Positions 1 to 7,049 are shown, counted from the stretch's first letter. The stretch: 26,730 bases of DNA from Promethearchaeota archaeon (GCA_030620005.1 JAUXAJ010000032.1:1-26730), one strand, 5' to 3'. Notes: generated by a model from the sequence alone, not told the origin. Made by a program: numbers and translations.

Positions 1-36
1 ATAAATATTTGTTGAGCCTGCCCCTTTCTGAGCACT

Positions 37-879
37 TCACCCCATTTGAGTTCCATCACCCATTTCACGATGACCAGATTTCATGAAACTTGATAAATCT
101 CTAACCCACCAATAGAATCTCAACCATTTTTTATTTGGATTATCCTTCGAATATATTATTACTAAAGTTTTCCATTCACCCATTAACCACTTAATACTTA
201 TGCCACTTATGGGCATATAAAAATTTATCGGAAAATTTCCTACAAAATCTAAACTTAAATTATTTGAATCTAGATTAAAAATAGGCTGATTATATCCTTC
301 TAAAATAACAATTTCACCGCAATGGGTGCATTCATAATGAAATTTAGCTTTATTCATCCTTTTTTGGCAGTTTGGACATGTTCGGTTTTCAATGATTCGG
401 TATTTAATAATATCGTATTGTTTTTCTTTTTCTTTTTGTTCATCAGTTTTTTCTTTTTTCTTTCCAAATTTTCCATGCCAACCCCAAAAGTCATCGAATG
501 CCTCATCAATCTTTTCTAAAGCAATAATCAAGTTTTTTAAAACATTTTTTTCTATAATTTTTATCATACCTACATGTTGGGTAAAAGAATTCTTCCACCA
601 TGATAAGCGGATGTATCTATCGCTTTTTGAATAAGTATTATGGCATAATAAAACAGCAAATTTACCATCCCTTACAACGATGCCTTTTTCGGGGATTTCA
701 TATTTACGATTTAGATTGAAAATTTTGCCATCTTTTACAATTTCGTCTATATCTTCTTCGGCCTCTTCTAATTCTTTCTTCTCTACCTTCTCTTTTATAA
801 TAATTTTACACTTGGGACATTGAAGTATCCCTGCAACAAGAGGTTCCATTTCTACCTTACATGACGGACATTCTATCAA
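37..879 (-). CDS. Protein with two zinc ribbons and a duplicated W-rich domain
   Basis: About 280 aa from a TTG start; I do not recognise the family. A first zinc ribbon at residues 4-24 (CPSC ... CPKC) is followed by an acidic linker and a beta-rich stretch around 64-100 ending in RLSWWKNSF. A Lys/Glu-rich helical linker (about 138-155) leads to a second ribbon near 169-188 (CPNC ... CTHC) and a second beta-rich stretch with RFYWWVRDLSSF near the C-terminus. The two halves look like tandem copies of one ribbon-plus-domain module. No membrane segment or signal peptide is seen, so it is probably cytosolic. It lies 19 bases downstream of the next minus-strand gene and may be cotranscribed with it. 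Nucleic-acid or protein binding is possible but only inferred from the ribbons. Confidence 0.75.
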   Translation of the reverse strand: MIECPSCKVEMEPLVAGILQCPKCKIIIKEKVEKKELEEAEEDIDEIVKDGKIFNLNRKYEIPEKGIVVRDGKFAVLLCHNTYSKSDRYIRLSWWKNSFTQHVGMIKIIEKNVLKNLIIALEKIDEAFDDFWGWHGKFGKKKEKTDEQKEKEKQYDIIKYRIIENRTCPNCQKRMNKAKFHYECTHCGEIVILEGYNQPIFNLDSNNLSLDFVGNFPINFYMPISGISIKWLMGEWKTLVIIYSKDNPNKKWLRFYWWVRDLSSFMKSGHREMGDGTQMG

Positions 880-898
880 TAGTTTTCACATAAATAAT

Positions 899-1996
899 TT
901 AATCAATTTTTATTAATTCGCTTTCTATTGAACTCATCATTTCAATAATATATTCTACATTACTCTTGGTAGATATTAATAATTCTTGAATCTCATCCTT
1001 AAGTTCAGGAATTTTCTCAAGAAATTCTAAATAGCCATATTTTCTATTTTTTCCAGTATAGTAGCTCTTTATTTCTGTTAATTGCGGGTTTAAATTTTCC
1101 ATGTTGATTTGGAGCTTTTTTAAAGTCTGATAATTTGAGGCGGATAAGTTAATATTTATATTTTCCTCTGATAATTTGAAATTAAAATTTATTCCGATAA
1201 ATTCGAGTTTTTGATCTTTTTCGATTTCTATTGTATCTTCTAAGGCTTTTTTTATTTTTTTTAAACCTCCTAACTTAAATTCAATCGATTCTTCTTTTGA
1301 GCTGTCGTTCTTTACAATTTCTTTGATATTAACCATTTTATCTAACAAGGGATCGAAAATTGCAGTATAACTCATCAGTTTTTCTTGATTTTCCTTAAAT
1401 TTTCTATAAAACTCTTCAATGGTAAACTCTACTTTAATTGCTTGATATATATTTCCGATTTGATCTAAGAGTTCATAAAAATCATCAGATAAAACTATAT
1501 CTTCGTCTCCTATTTCATATATAAGCCTATGTGTTATGCTCGTTGATTCACATCTTATTTCTTTTAATTTTGTAATACAAGAATTAAAATCATTCAGTGT
1601 GGTAGATTTAAACCTTCGATTTATCATAGTAAAAAGTGTATCTCTAGGAGTCAATATCGTATCTTTCTCAACAGTTATTGTTCTATCACCCATTCTTAAA
1701 ATAAAATCACCTTCTTTTCGATTATAATCTCTACGGTCTCTTATATTTTTAAATAATCCCAGATCTATTACTATGTCAATAAAGTCTTGATTCCAGAACG
1801 ATTCAACATTATTTTTAAAAATGTCATCTAAAATAATAACTCGTTCATACTTACTCATTAGTTCTTGGTCAGAATCTTTAAATAAATCTTTTCTAATTAT
1901 GTATAAAAAAAGAATTAAATATCTACAATTAATATCATTAAGAATATTGTTGATTAAATCCTTATCATATTCCAATGATAATCTTTTATGCTCCAA
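899..1996 (-). CDS. Unknown helical, coiled-coil protein
   Basis: About 365 aa, mostly helical and charged, not recognised. It has no transmembrane segment and no obvious catalytic motif; the second half (about 200-360) is rich in Lys/Glu/Ile heptad-like stretches. The start is unsure. The TTG at 1996 is the first usual start codon after an in-frame TAA, but the 11 codons before it (including EWILG) are conserved in the truncated copy at 2115-2255. Either translation starts earlier at a non-standard codon, or the N-terminus has lost sequence. Compared with that copy, the gene lacks 7 bases upstream of the EWILG codons, which shifts the frame. Function unknown. Confidence 0.7.
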   Translation of the reverse strand: MEHKRLSLEYDKDLINNILNDINCRYLILFLYIIRKDLFKDSDQELMSKYERVIILDDIFKNNVESFWNQDFIDIVIDLGLFKNIRDRRDYNRKEGDFILRMGDRTITVEKDTILTPRDTLFTMINRRFKSTTLNDFNSCITKLKEIRCESTSITHRLIYEIGDEDIVLSDDFYELLDQIGNIYQAIKVEFTIEEFYRKFKENQEKLMSYTAIFDPLLDKMVNIKEIVKNDSSKEESIEFKLGGLKKIKKALEDTIEIEKDQKLEFIGINFNFKLSEENININLSASNYQTLKKLQINMENLNPQLTEIKSYYTGKNRKYGYLEFLEKIPELKDEIQELLISTKSNVEYIIEMMSSIESELIKID

Positions 1997-2065
1997 ACCT
2001 AAAATCCACTCTCTAGTTTTAATATTCGCTTAATTAAAAAGAGTAAGTGATAAAATTAAGCATAC

Positions 2066-2112
2066 CTAAAAAATTTTACGCTTTTTGGGGAAATAAAGCT
2101 AAAATTTTTTAG
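2066..2112. repeat. 12-bp perfect inverted repeat
   Basis: CTAAAAAATTTT at 2066-2077 is the exact reverse complement of AAAATTTTTTAG at 2101-2112, with a 23-base spacer. It lies between the gene at 899-1996 and its truncated copy. A close relative, one base off, occupies 2258-2307 upstream of the truncated copy. It could be a transcription terminator/promoter element or part of the duplicated leader. The AT-rich background makes such repeats less surprising. Confidence 0.5.
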
Positions 2113-2114
2113 TT

Positions 2115-2255
2115 TTAATTTCTAAGTATCTTATTGATCAGGTTTTTATCAATTTCCATAGTTAGATTTTCATGTTCCATGCCTAAAATCCACTCTTTAA
2201 TTTTAATTAATGTGTATTGTTTAGCCAAAAATAGTAATTGATAACAGTAATACAT
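2115..2255 (-). pseudogene. Truncated 5' copy of the 899-1996 gene
   Basis: A 46-codon reading frame ending in TAA. Its last 21 residues (MEHENLTMEIDKNLINKILRN) match the start of the downstream gene (MEHKRLSLEYDKDLINNILND) at 13 of 21 positions. The codons just before also match: KIKEWILG here, KTREWILG in the gene. Differences such as GGC/GGT and AAA/AGA are of the kind expected from former coding sequence. The similarity continues into the upstream AT-rich region. It therefore looks like the 5' end plus leader of a tandem duplicate whose body was lost. A functional 46-aa peptide cannot be excluded. Confidence 0.6.
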
Positions 2256-2257
2256 TG

Positions 2258-2307
2258 CTAAAAAATTTTTCCATTTCTACTTTCTTAAAATTCCAAAATT
2301 TTTTTAG
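2258..2307. repeat. Imperfect inverted repeat, related to 2066-2112
   Basis: CTAAAAAATTTTT at 2258-2270 faces AAAATTTTTTTAG at 2295-2307. The arrangement is the same as at 2066-2112 but one base is shifted between the A and T runs. Each lies on the 5' side of a copy of the same gene, consistent with duplication of gene plus leader. Confidence 0.4.
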
Positions 2308-2375
2308 TCTTAATTTCACTAGGATTTGCAAAATCAACAGCTATTATCAAATATTTGAGTTATTATATTTTAATC

Positions 2376-2747
2376 ATGAAGAGAAAGAAGACCATAGTAA
2401 TTAAGAACCCGCGATTAAGAAAATTTAGAAATAATTTGCGTTTAGTCTTGTTAAAGGCGGTGTCTGATAAGAAGGGTTCGATATCTGAAGAGCTCGAAAG
2501 ACTTAAACACAAATTGGATGGCAAGCCTCGTGATTATATTGATATGGAAGAAATACAATTTCTTAACGAGAAGAGAAACGAGCTTGATCGCTTAAAACGT
2601 GATTCCATTTGCAAGTGTGCCTCATGCAGTGTAGCGGACAAGAATATGACGTTCAGCCCTTATTTTAAGGCGTGGTATTGCGTGGATTGTTACAAAATGA
2701 ATCGTAGCTTTTATAGGAAAAAAGGAAATTATTTTTATTTTGAATAA
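2376..2747 (+). CDS. Small basic protein with a CxxC...CxxC zinc site
   Basis: 123 aa from the ATG at 2376; a TTG 21 bases upstream is possible but less likely. The N-terminus is very basic (MKRKKTIVIK), the middle is a charged helix, and the C-terminal third carries CKCASCS and WYCVDCYKM, four cysteines able to bind one zinc. No membrane segment. The basic N-terminus plus zinc knuckle suggests a nucleic-acid- or ribosome-associated protein, but I cannot name the family. It precedes the Elf1 gene on the same strand by about 85 bases, with an AT-rich repeat and a TATA-like site in between, so the two probably have separate promoters. Confidence 0.7.
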   Translation: MKRKKTIVIKNPRLRKFRNNLRLVLLKAVSDKKGSISEELERLKHKLDGKPRDYIDMEEIQFLNEKRNELDRLKRDSICKCASCSVADKNMTFSPYFKAWYCVDCYKMNRSFYRKKGNYFYFE

Positions 2748-2772
2748 TTTTAACATTAAAAATCCTTAAAAT

Positions 2773-2791
2773 GCTAAAATTTTTTAGTTTT
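2773..2791. repeat. 19-bp exact copy of 2098-2116
   Basis: The 19 bases at 2773-2791 (GCTAAAATTTTTTAGTTTT) are identical to those at 2098-2116, including the AAAATTTTTTAG arm of the inverted repeat. Here the element follows the stop of the small zinc protein and precedes the Elf1 promoter. It may be a shared 3'-end or promoter element. Confidence 0.45.
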
Positions 2792-2798
2792 GATCCCT

Positions 2799-2809
2799 AT
2801 TATATATTT
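2799..2809 (+). promoter_or_regulatory. TATA-like box for the Elf1 gene
   Basis: TTATATATTTG lies about 29 bases before the GTG at 2833. That spacing would place the transcription start at or next to the GTG, so the mRNA could be leaderless. Confidence 0.4.
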
Positions 2810-2832
2810 GATAAAACAACCATAAAATTTTG

Positions 2833-3454
2833 GTGTTTATAATAGGAAGAAGAAAAAGAAAACAGCAGACATATAAGAGAGTAAAAAGAGTTCCGAAAAT
2901 TTTCACCTGCCCAGAATGAAAATATTGGTATCCGATTTTTCATGGATTGCGGAGAGAAGAGTGTCAAAGTTGAAGGAATGCGAAAGAGTGCAATTGCTAC
3001 TGTAAAATGTGGTCACTGTGGATTATCTAAAGATGTTTTAATCTTTGGTTCTATTTCAGAACCCGTTGACGCATTTGGAGATTTCATAGATATATTCTAC
3101 ATTGATCAAGAGCTTCAGAGGTTAGAAAAACGCATTATAAAAATGAAAGAAAAAAATGAATTGGGAGATCTTGCATTATCTTATTCTATATTATCGGATA
3201 TTTGTAAAGCTAAAGCTGCTCAATTACTAGAAGATGAAGATGATATAGATATGGATGCTGTAAATGAATGGAAATTACGGGCTGAAAAATATAAAATGCT
3301 TGAAAAAGATGTTCTACTAGAACTAGACTCCCAAGAACTAGAAGGGGGCATTAAAACTGACGACGAATCTTTATTTTCAGAACACGCGAGTAAAATTAAG
3401 AAGAAAAAGGAAATACACGAAGTTTTTGACGATCCTGGTTTTCTCGAGTTTTAA
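2833..3454 (+). CDS. Elf1-family transcription elongation factor, split by a 31-nt intron
   Basis: Joined from 2833-2916 and 2948-3454, this gives 196 aa. Elf1 is a small zinc-ribbon factor that binds the elongating RNA polymerase. The spliced protein shows the family plan: a basic N-terminus (GRRKRK), the knuckle FTCPECGEKSVKV with C26 and C29, the strand AIATVKCGHCGL with C49 and C52, then EPVDAFGDFIDIFY. Without splicing, the frame hits TGA right after CPE, and the only long ORF (ATG at 2942) lacks the basic tail and the first cysteine. The C-terminus is unusual: roughly 110 extra residues of acidic coiled coil, against about 80-100 aa for typical Elf1. The start is GTG at 2833, or possibly the in-frame ATA at 2842 just before GGA-AGA-AGA. 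It probably has its own promoter. Confidence 0.85.
2917..2947 (+). other. 31-nt bulge-helix-bulge intron in the Elf1 gene
   Basis: Removing these 31 bases joins TGC CCA GAA to TGC GGA GAG and restores CPECGEKS. The outer helix pairs 2907-2910 with 2949-2952, including one G-U. The central helix pairs 2911-2913 with 2943-2945, with a G2914/A2942 mismatch. Bulge 1 is 2915-2917 (AAT) and bulge 2 is 2946-2948 (ATT). The intron stem pairs 2918-2922 with 2937-2941, and after one bulged T, 2924-2928 with 2932-2936, closing a TAT loop. Cutting each bulge after its second base gives exactly these ends. A competing register makes one longer hairpin (2916-2943), but its predicted cuts do not restore the frame. 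Confidence 0.85.
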
Positions 3455-3570
3455 TTCTTACAATACTCCGGGTATAATTTCCTGAGTTAAATTTAGAGAA
3501 AAAATATCTTATCTGTAAGGAGCAAATTCCAAATTTACAATAACTTTTTAGGTTTTAAGCAATGTAGTTT

Positions 3571-4806
3571 TTAAGCATTGTAGTTCATTATCACAGCTTT
3601 AACTTCGATGGGAATATTTCGAAAAATCGGAAGTTTTAAAATGAAATTAAAGAATTGCTTGTGATTCATTTTTTTTTTAAGAATAAGATAACTCCAGTTA
3701 TGAAAAGCTAATTTATTAAAGAGATTCATAAGATTTACGCCGATAGGATTATATTTTGAAGTTAAAAATTCGGCCACATACGCCCATAACCTCTGGGTTT
3801 GGGGAATGGATTCTGGATAAACAGATTCGGCTAAGGAACGGTGAAATATCTCGTAAATTGAAATAATTGGTATTAACATCTCTACTGCTTCTTTAATGCT
3901 GGATATGTAATTATTTTCGATAAGCGATAAGGATTCTAATTGATTCAATTTTTTGACAGCGTATTTAAATTGTCGTTCCTTAAAATATAACCACATCTTA
4001 GCCATATTGTCCCTTAATCCCTTTATCTCTTTAATAACCTCCTTTTCTTCGAAAATAAAAGCGTGATCATGCTCGTATTTTTTAATGAAACTTAATAATA
4101 TTGAATTTGAAGACTCTCTTTCATATTCTTCAATAGTTTCGCTTTTACCGATTATCCCTTGATCCAATTCTAGATTGGAAGGAGTATGAATAGTATGCAT
4201 GTAAATTGGAGTAATAAATAATAAATCCCTTAGTTTTTCCATCAAAAATTTGTAATTACTAAATTTTTTTATTTCGGGATATTTTACCGAAAGTTTTTGA
4301 CCGATCTTGGATAATTCCTTTGACTGTTCTATTCGGAACTTTAATTTATCTACTAATTTTAATTCATTAATGAGCTTTTTTCTCTTTTTCTTGTAAAAAG
4401 TTATTTTTTTTATCAATAATTTATTTACTTCCAATAAATTTTTAATGTAAGAATAAAAATCAATATCATATTTCTTTACTATGGATTCGTGTGTAATTAA
4501 TGGAAGCGTTAAGATTTTGTTTGAGATACCTTTTTCAACGCTCATTGCGTGATCTCCGATGGTATAGTAAAAAATAATTTTCTGAAGAGCTGCTTCCAAT
4601 GAATTAAATGTTCCTAAATATTTTGGTTCGCTAGTAAAATAACCGTGTAATAATGTGTCAATTCCTCTATAAACATTATTCTCATACTCGGAAATGATGA
4701 CTGATTCGAATTCTCCTGGATGATGTCTTTTTAAATTGAGCCGTCCTGCAACAATCCGTAACGCTTGATTCGCTTTGTGACAAACAGTATAACCCCATTT
4801 GAAAAA
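3571..4806 (-). CDS. Unknown helical protein, 3' part of an interrupted frame
   Basis: Open from directly after the TAA at 4807-4809 down to 3571, about 411 codons. The first usable start codon is a TTG at 4599, giving 342 aa. The 69 codons before it have protein-like composition (for example GYTVCHKANQALRIVAGRL), so they look translated. The protein is helical and Lys/Leu/Ile-rich, with a coiled coil near the middle, no membrane helix and no motif I recognise. It is in the same frame as the 170-aa ORF ending at 4807, so the two were probably one protein of about 580 aa. Expression would need stop readthrough, an internal start or RNA processing; otherwise it is a recent pseudogene. Just past its stop is a short imperfect tandem repeat (TTTTAAGCA-TGTAGTT, about 3553-3586). 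Confidence 0.6.
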   Translation of the reverse strand, partial: FFKWGYTVCHKANQALRIVAGRLNLKRHHPGEFESVIISEYENNVYRGIDTLLHGYFTSEPKYLGTFNSLEAALQKIIFYYTIGDHAMSVEKGISNKILTLPLITHESIVKKYDIDFYSYIKNLLEVNKLLIKKITFYKKKRKKLINELKLVDKLKFRIEQSKELSKIGQKLSVKYPEIKKFSNYKFLMEKLRDLLFITPIYMHTIHTPSNLELDQGIIGKSETIEEYERESSNSILLSFIKKYEHDHAFIFEEKEVIKEIKGLRDNMAKMWLYFKERQFKYAVKKLNQLESLSLIENNYISSIKEAVEMLIPIISIYEIFHRSLAESVYPESIPQTQRLWAYVAEFLTSKYNPIGVNLMNLFNKLAFHNWSYLILKKKMNHKQFFNFILKLPIFRNIPIEVKAVIMNYNA

Positions 4807-5319
4807 TTATTGAATATATTTTGAATATTTAAGTTCATAATCGTAAAACTCGGGTCCAAAATATATTGGAAAGCCAAATCCTCGAGATGTAGCGAAAATA
4901 AATTGAAATACGTGCCTGACGAGTTCCCCTTTCAAAAATCCAGGATATCTAAAATGAAGAACGAACCGAGGATATAACGCATCTAAGCCTAAATTCATCC
5001 ATGCCTCAAAAAGTTTAATACTATCTGGAAAACGAAATGAATCCTTATTCCTTAAGAATTCTTCATTTAGTGTAGTTAGCGCAGTTGGTATTGTAAATAG
5101 CCAATCTATATCTTGTTCTAACATTCTTAATCCTTCTTTAAATTTTTTTAAAATCGATGGTTTTAATTGTTGTTGAATATCACTTTTTTTTTTATAATAA
5201 TTATCAATAACTCTAAATAAGGAAGGAATTTCCATTATCTGTCTTTGTAAGTCATGAACTACTTGTATAGCGAGTTGACCTTCTGATTTTATTTCCGTTT
5301 TTTTCTTTGAATGTTGCAA
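4807..5319 (-). CDS. Unknown protein, 5' part of an interrupted frame
   Basis: 170 aa from a TTG start (an in-frame TAG lies just upstream and no ATG is available). The N-terminal half is helical and charged; the C-terminal part is aromatic-rich (RGFGFPIYFGPEFYDYELKYSKYIQ region) and stops at TAA 4807-4809. The same frame continues without a start codon for hundreds of codons beyond, so this is probably the N-terminal part of one protein with 3571-4806. I do not recognise it. No membrane segment or catalytic motif is visible. Confidence 0.6.
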   Translation of the reverse strand: MQHSKKKTEIKSEGQLAIQVVHDLQRQIMEIPSLFRVIDNYYKKKSDIQQQLKPSILKKFKEGLRMLEQDIDWLFTIPTALTTLNEEFLRNKDSFRFPDSIKLFEAWMNLGLDALYPRFVLHFRYPGFLKGELVRHVFQFIFATSRGFGFPIYFGPEFYDYELKYSKYIQ

Positions 5320-5554
5320 GGAACTAAACTAAATCAAGATTTGTTTCTTTCTTATTAATTTATATTTTTACTTTTAATTAAAGTTACATTAAAATTGCGT
5401 CTTTAACAAAAAAGGTTAAAATCCTTAAAAAACCTTATTCTGAACGCCTATTTAAATATAACTACTCTCGTATTTAATAATGTAATGATAACAAGGATCA
5501 AATATCAAAGAAGTTAGAATAAAGTGAAAATTAAAGATATAGGCGACAAATGGG

Positions 5555-5980
5555 TCATTTTTTTCCGCGTTTGGCAAATAGCGATTTTAACTCACCCATA
5601 ATTGCCCCTCTTAACGAAACAGGATTGGCAGGGCGAGCTGGCCCCGAACCTCCTGGCGGTGGTGGGAGGCTTCCTGGTGGACCTCCTGGCGGTGGTGGGA
5701 GGTCTCCTGGTGGACCTCCTGGCGGTAGACCTCCTGGTGGACCTCCTGGCGAACCTCCTGGCCTAACCTTGAGCGTAGCAATGTCGCTATTCATGCTATT
5801 AATTCTTGATTCTAAACTTGAAATCTTGGAACTTATTTGCTGTAAGCTCCCATCCGTTAAATCTGTACTTTTAAGCACAATAGTCATAATTTTTTCAATA
5901 ATATCTCCAAATGCTGTCAACCTTTCCTCAAAAGGTTCTTTTTTTGCTTCGTTTAAAAAGCTCATGAATTCTTCAGCCAA
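5555..5980 (-). CDS. Coiled-coil, polyproline and WH2-like protein; putative actin regulator
   Basis: 141 aa from the TTG at 5980, preceded five bases away by a strong GGTGAT Shine-Dalgarno site (5986-5991). Three parts are visible: a helical/coiled-coil N-terminus (about 1-70, with SSKISSLESRINSMNSDIATL); a Gly/Pro tract (about 73-112) with PPPP and GGPPGG repeats; and a basic C-terminal helix, LRGAIMGELKSLFAKRGKK. That last piece resembles the actin-binding WH2 pattern R-x-A-hydrophobic-hydrophobic-x-x-hydrophobic followed by basic residues. Oligomerisation domain, polyproline and WH2 is the plan of WASP/VASP-like regulators, in which polyproline binds profilin. Asgard archaea have actin and profilin, so a cytoskeletal role is plausible. 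This is inferred from architecture; the WH2 match is short. The proline codons create a long antisense ORF that is only a shadow. Confidence 0.7.
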   Translation of the reverse strand: MAEEFMSFLNEAKKEPFEERLTAFGDIIEKIMTIVLKSTDLTDGSLQQISSKISSLESRINSMNSDIATLKVRPGGSPGGPPGGLPPGGPPGDLPPPPGGPPGSLPPPPGGSGPARPANPVSLRGAIMGELKSLFAKRGKK

Positions 5981-6169
5981 CCATAATCACCAGTTTACAA
6001 TTTTAATTAATAAATTTAAACTAATTATATAATTAAAAAAATATATTTTTTTCAATATTATAATATATGAATTATTTAATAAATTTAAGTCTAAATGAAA
6101 TCATTTGTGTTCTATGGGAACATAAAAAAAAGCAATGAAATTTAAGGAATTAAAATTAAAAAAAAAAGA

Positions 6170-6790
6170 CTAGCACAATTCAGTTATATTATCTTTTAAT
6201 TTTATCCATAATTCATCGACCTCATCCCTAACTTCTAAGAATTGGTCTACATTCTTCAAAAATATGTCTCGTGCGCGATCGAAATCACGCTGAAAATCGT
6301 TTAACTGAGCATCCATTAATTTTAATTTATCGCCTTCTACCATTTTATTCTTCATTTTTTCCACGCTTAAAGCCTTCTTTATGACAGCAGTTCTTTTATT
6401 TGCTACATCAGTTAGTGCGTTGGCTAATTCGTGTTTTTTATTAATCATGTAATCCTTTTTGACTGCTAAATCTTTTATAGCGTTTAAATAATTGTCATTA
6501 TTTTCAATGTATTGATCATTTTTATGCACTAAATCTTGAAGAATATTAACTTCTTTGTCTTTTATATTCGATTTACTTTCACGCGCCAAAGTTTGCATTT
6601 GTTTCAAAACATCTCGAATTGTTCGATTTAACGATTTTCTGACGATATTCATTTTATTTAGGTGATCCGCGAATTTTTTTTGAGAACTAACAACATCCTT
6701 TTGAGCACTTGCGAGCTTCTTATACCTTCCAACTAGCTCCTTTTCAAGCTTTGCTAATTCCAGTTCATCTTCATGGGTTATTATTGGCAT
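6170..6790 (-). CDS. All-helical protein, possibly BAR-like
   Basis: 206 aa from the ATG at 6790, which has GTGA a few bases upstream; a GTG three codons earlier is also possible. The whole chain is predicted to be long amphipathic helices rich in Lys/Asp/Gln, with no membrane segment. Three long helices and a C-terminal stretch such as DFQRDFDRARDIFLKNVDQFLE recall BAR-domain or PspA-like proteins, but I see no diagnostic motif. It lies directly upstream of, and on the same strand as, the putative actin regulator, with a 189-base gap. The first 41 codons and the promoter are duplicated at 10216-10430. Confidence 0.7.
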   Translation of the reverse strand: MPIITHEDELELAKLEKELVGRYKKLASAQKDVVSSQKKFADHLNKMNIVRKSLNRTIRDVLKQMQTLARESKSNIKDKEVNILQDLVHKNDQYIENNDNYLNAIKDLAVKKDYMINKKHELANALTDVANKRTAVIKKALSVEKMKNKMVEGDKLKLMDAQLNDFQRDFDRARDIFLKNVDQFLEVRDEVDELWIKLKDNITELC

Positions 6791-6822
6791 TTTTCTCACG
6801 ATCTTTTCTTTATTTCACATTC

Positions 6823-6833
6823 TTATATATTTA
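6823..6833 (-). promoter_or_regulatory. TATA box of the 6170-6790 gene
   Basis: TTATATATTTA on the plus strand (TAAATATATAA on the transcribed side) lies about 35 bases before the start. The same element is preserved in the duplicated copy at 10384-10394. Confidence 0.5.
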
Positions 6834-6890
6834 ACATCTTTTTTAAAACTATTTTTATTTTTTTTTTTTATCATTTTTTTTTCTGCATTT

Positions 6891-7049
6891 GATCACGAAA
6901 TTTGAGCGATTCCGTGCTTTTTTCTGGCTTTAGATCGTAGTTCGAGGATCTATCCCTTCGTCAAATAACTTCCCTCTTCCGGGCGAAGGGAACGACGATC
7001 TTGATCGTGATTAAGCAATAGATCTTCTCGAAAAAGTTATTTACTTGAC
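6891..7049. ncRNA. Structured GC-richer island, possible non-coding RNA
   Basis: No convincing ORF, but strong nested pairing in an otherwise very AT-rich gap. 6891-6898 pairs with 7005-7012 (8 bp, one wobble), 6933-6938 with 6995-7000 (6 bp), and 6954-6960 (CCCTTCG) with 6984-6990 (CGAAGGG). A competing fold pairs 6941-6953 with 7018-7032: 13 bp with a two-base bulge, and it excludes the 6933-7000 helix. 6963-6971 can also pair with 7034-7042. It lies between the minus-strand genes 7092-7382 and 6170-6790. It could be an independent RNA on either strand, or a processed 3' UTR. I do not recognise it as RNase P, SRP, 5S or tRNA. Confidence 0.45.

Noticed and set aside
2942..2950. ATG at 2942 as the true start of the Elf1-region gene
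   Set aside because: It lies inside the predicted intron, drops the first knuckle cysteine and the basic N-terminus, and leaves the coding-quality sequence from 2833 unexplained.
2914..2950. Translational bypassing (phage T4 gene 60 style) instead of splicing in Elf1
   Set aside because: A stop right after the take-off codon and a hairpin fit superficially, but the landing triplet (GAT) does not match the take-off codon GAA, whereas BHB geometry predicts both ends exactly. Not fully excluded.
5550..6032. 160-aa plus-strand proline/glycine ORF
   Set aside because: It is the antisense shadow of the GC-rich polyproline tract of the minus-strand gene, which has a proper SD and a sensible domain order.
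6936..6953. tRNA-like T-arm (GTTCGAGG) in the structured island
   Set aside because: No matching 5-bp T stem, acceptor stem or anticodon arm surrounds it.
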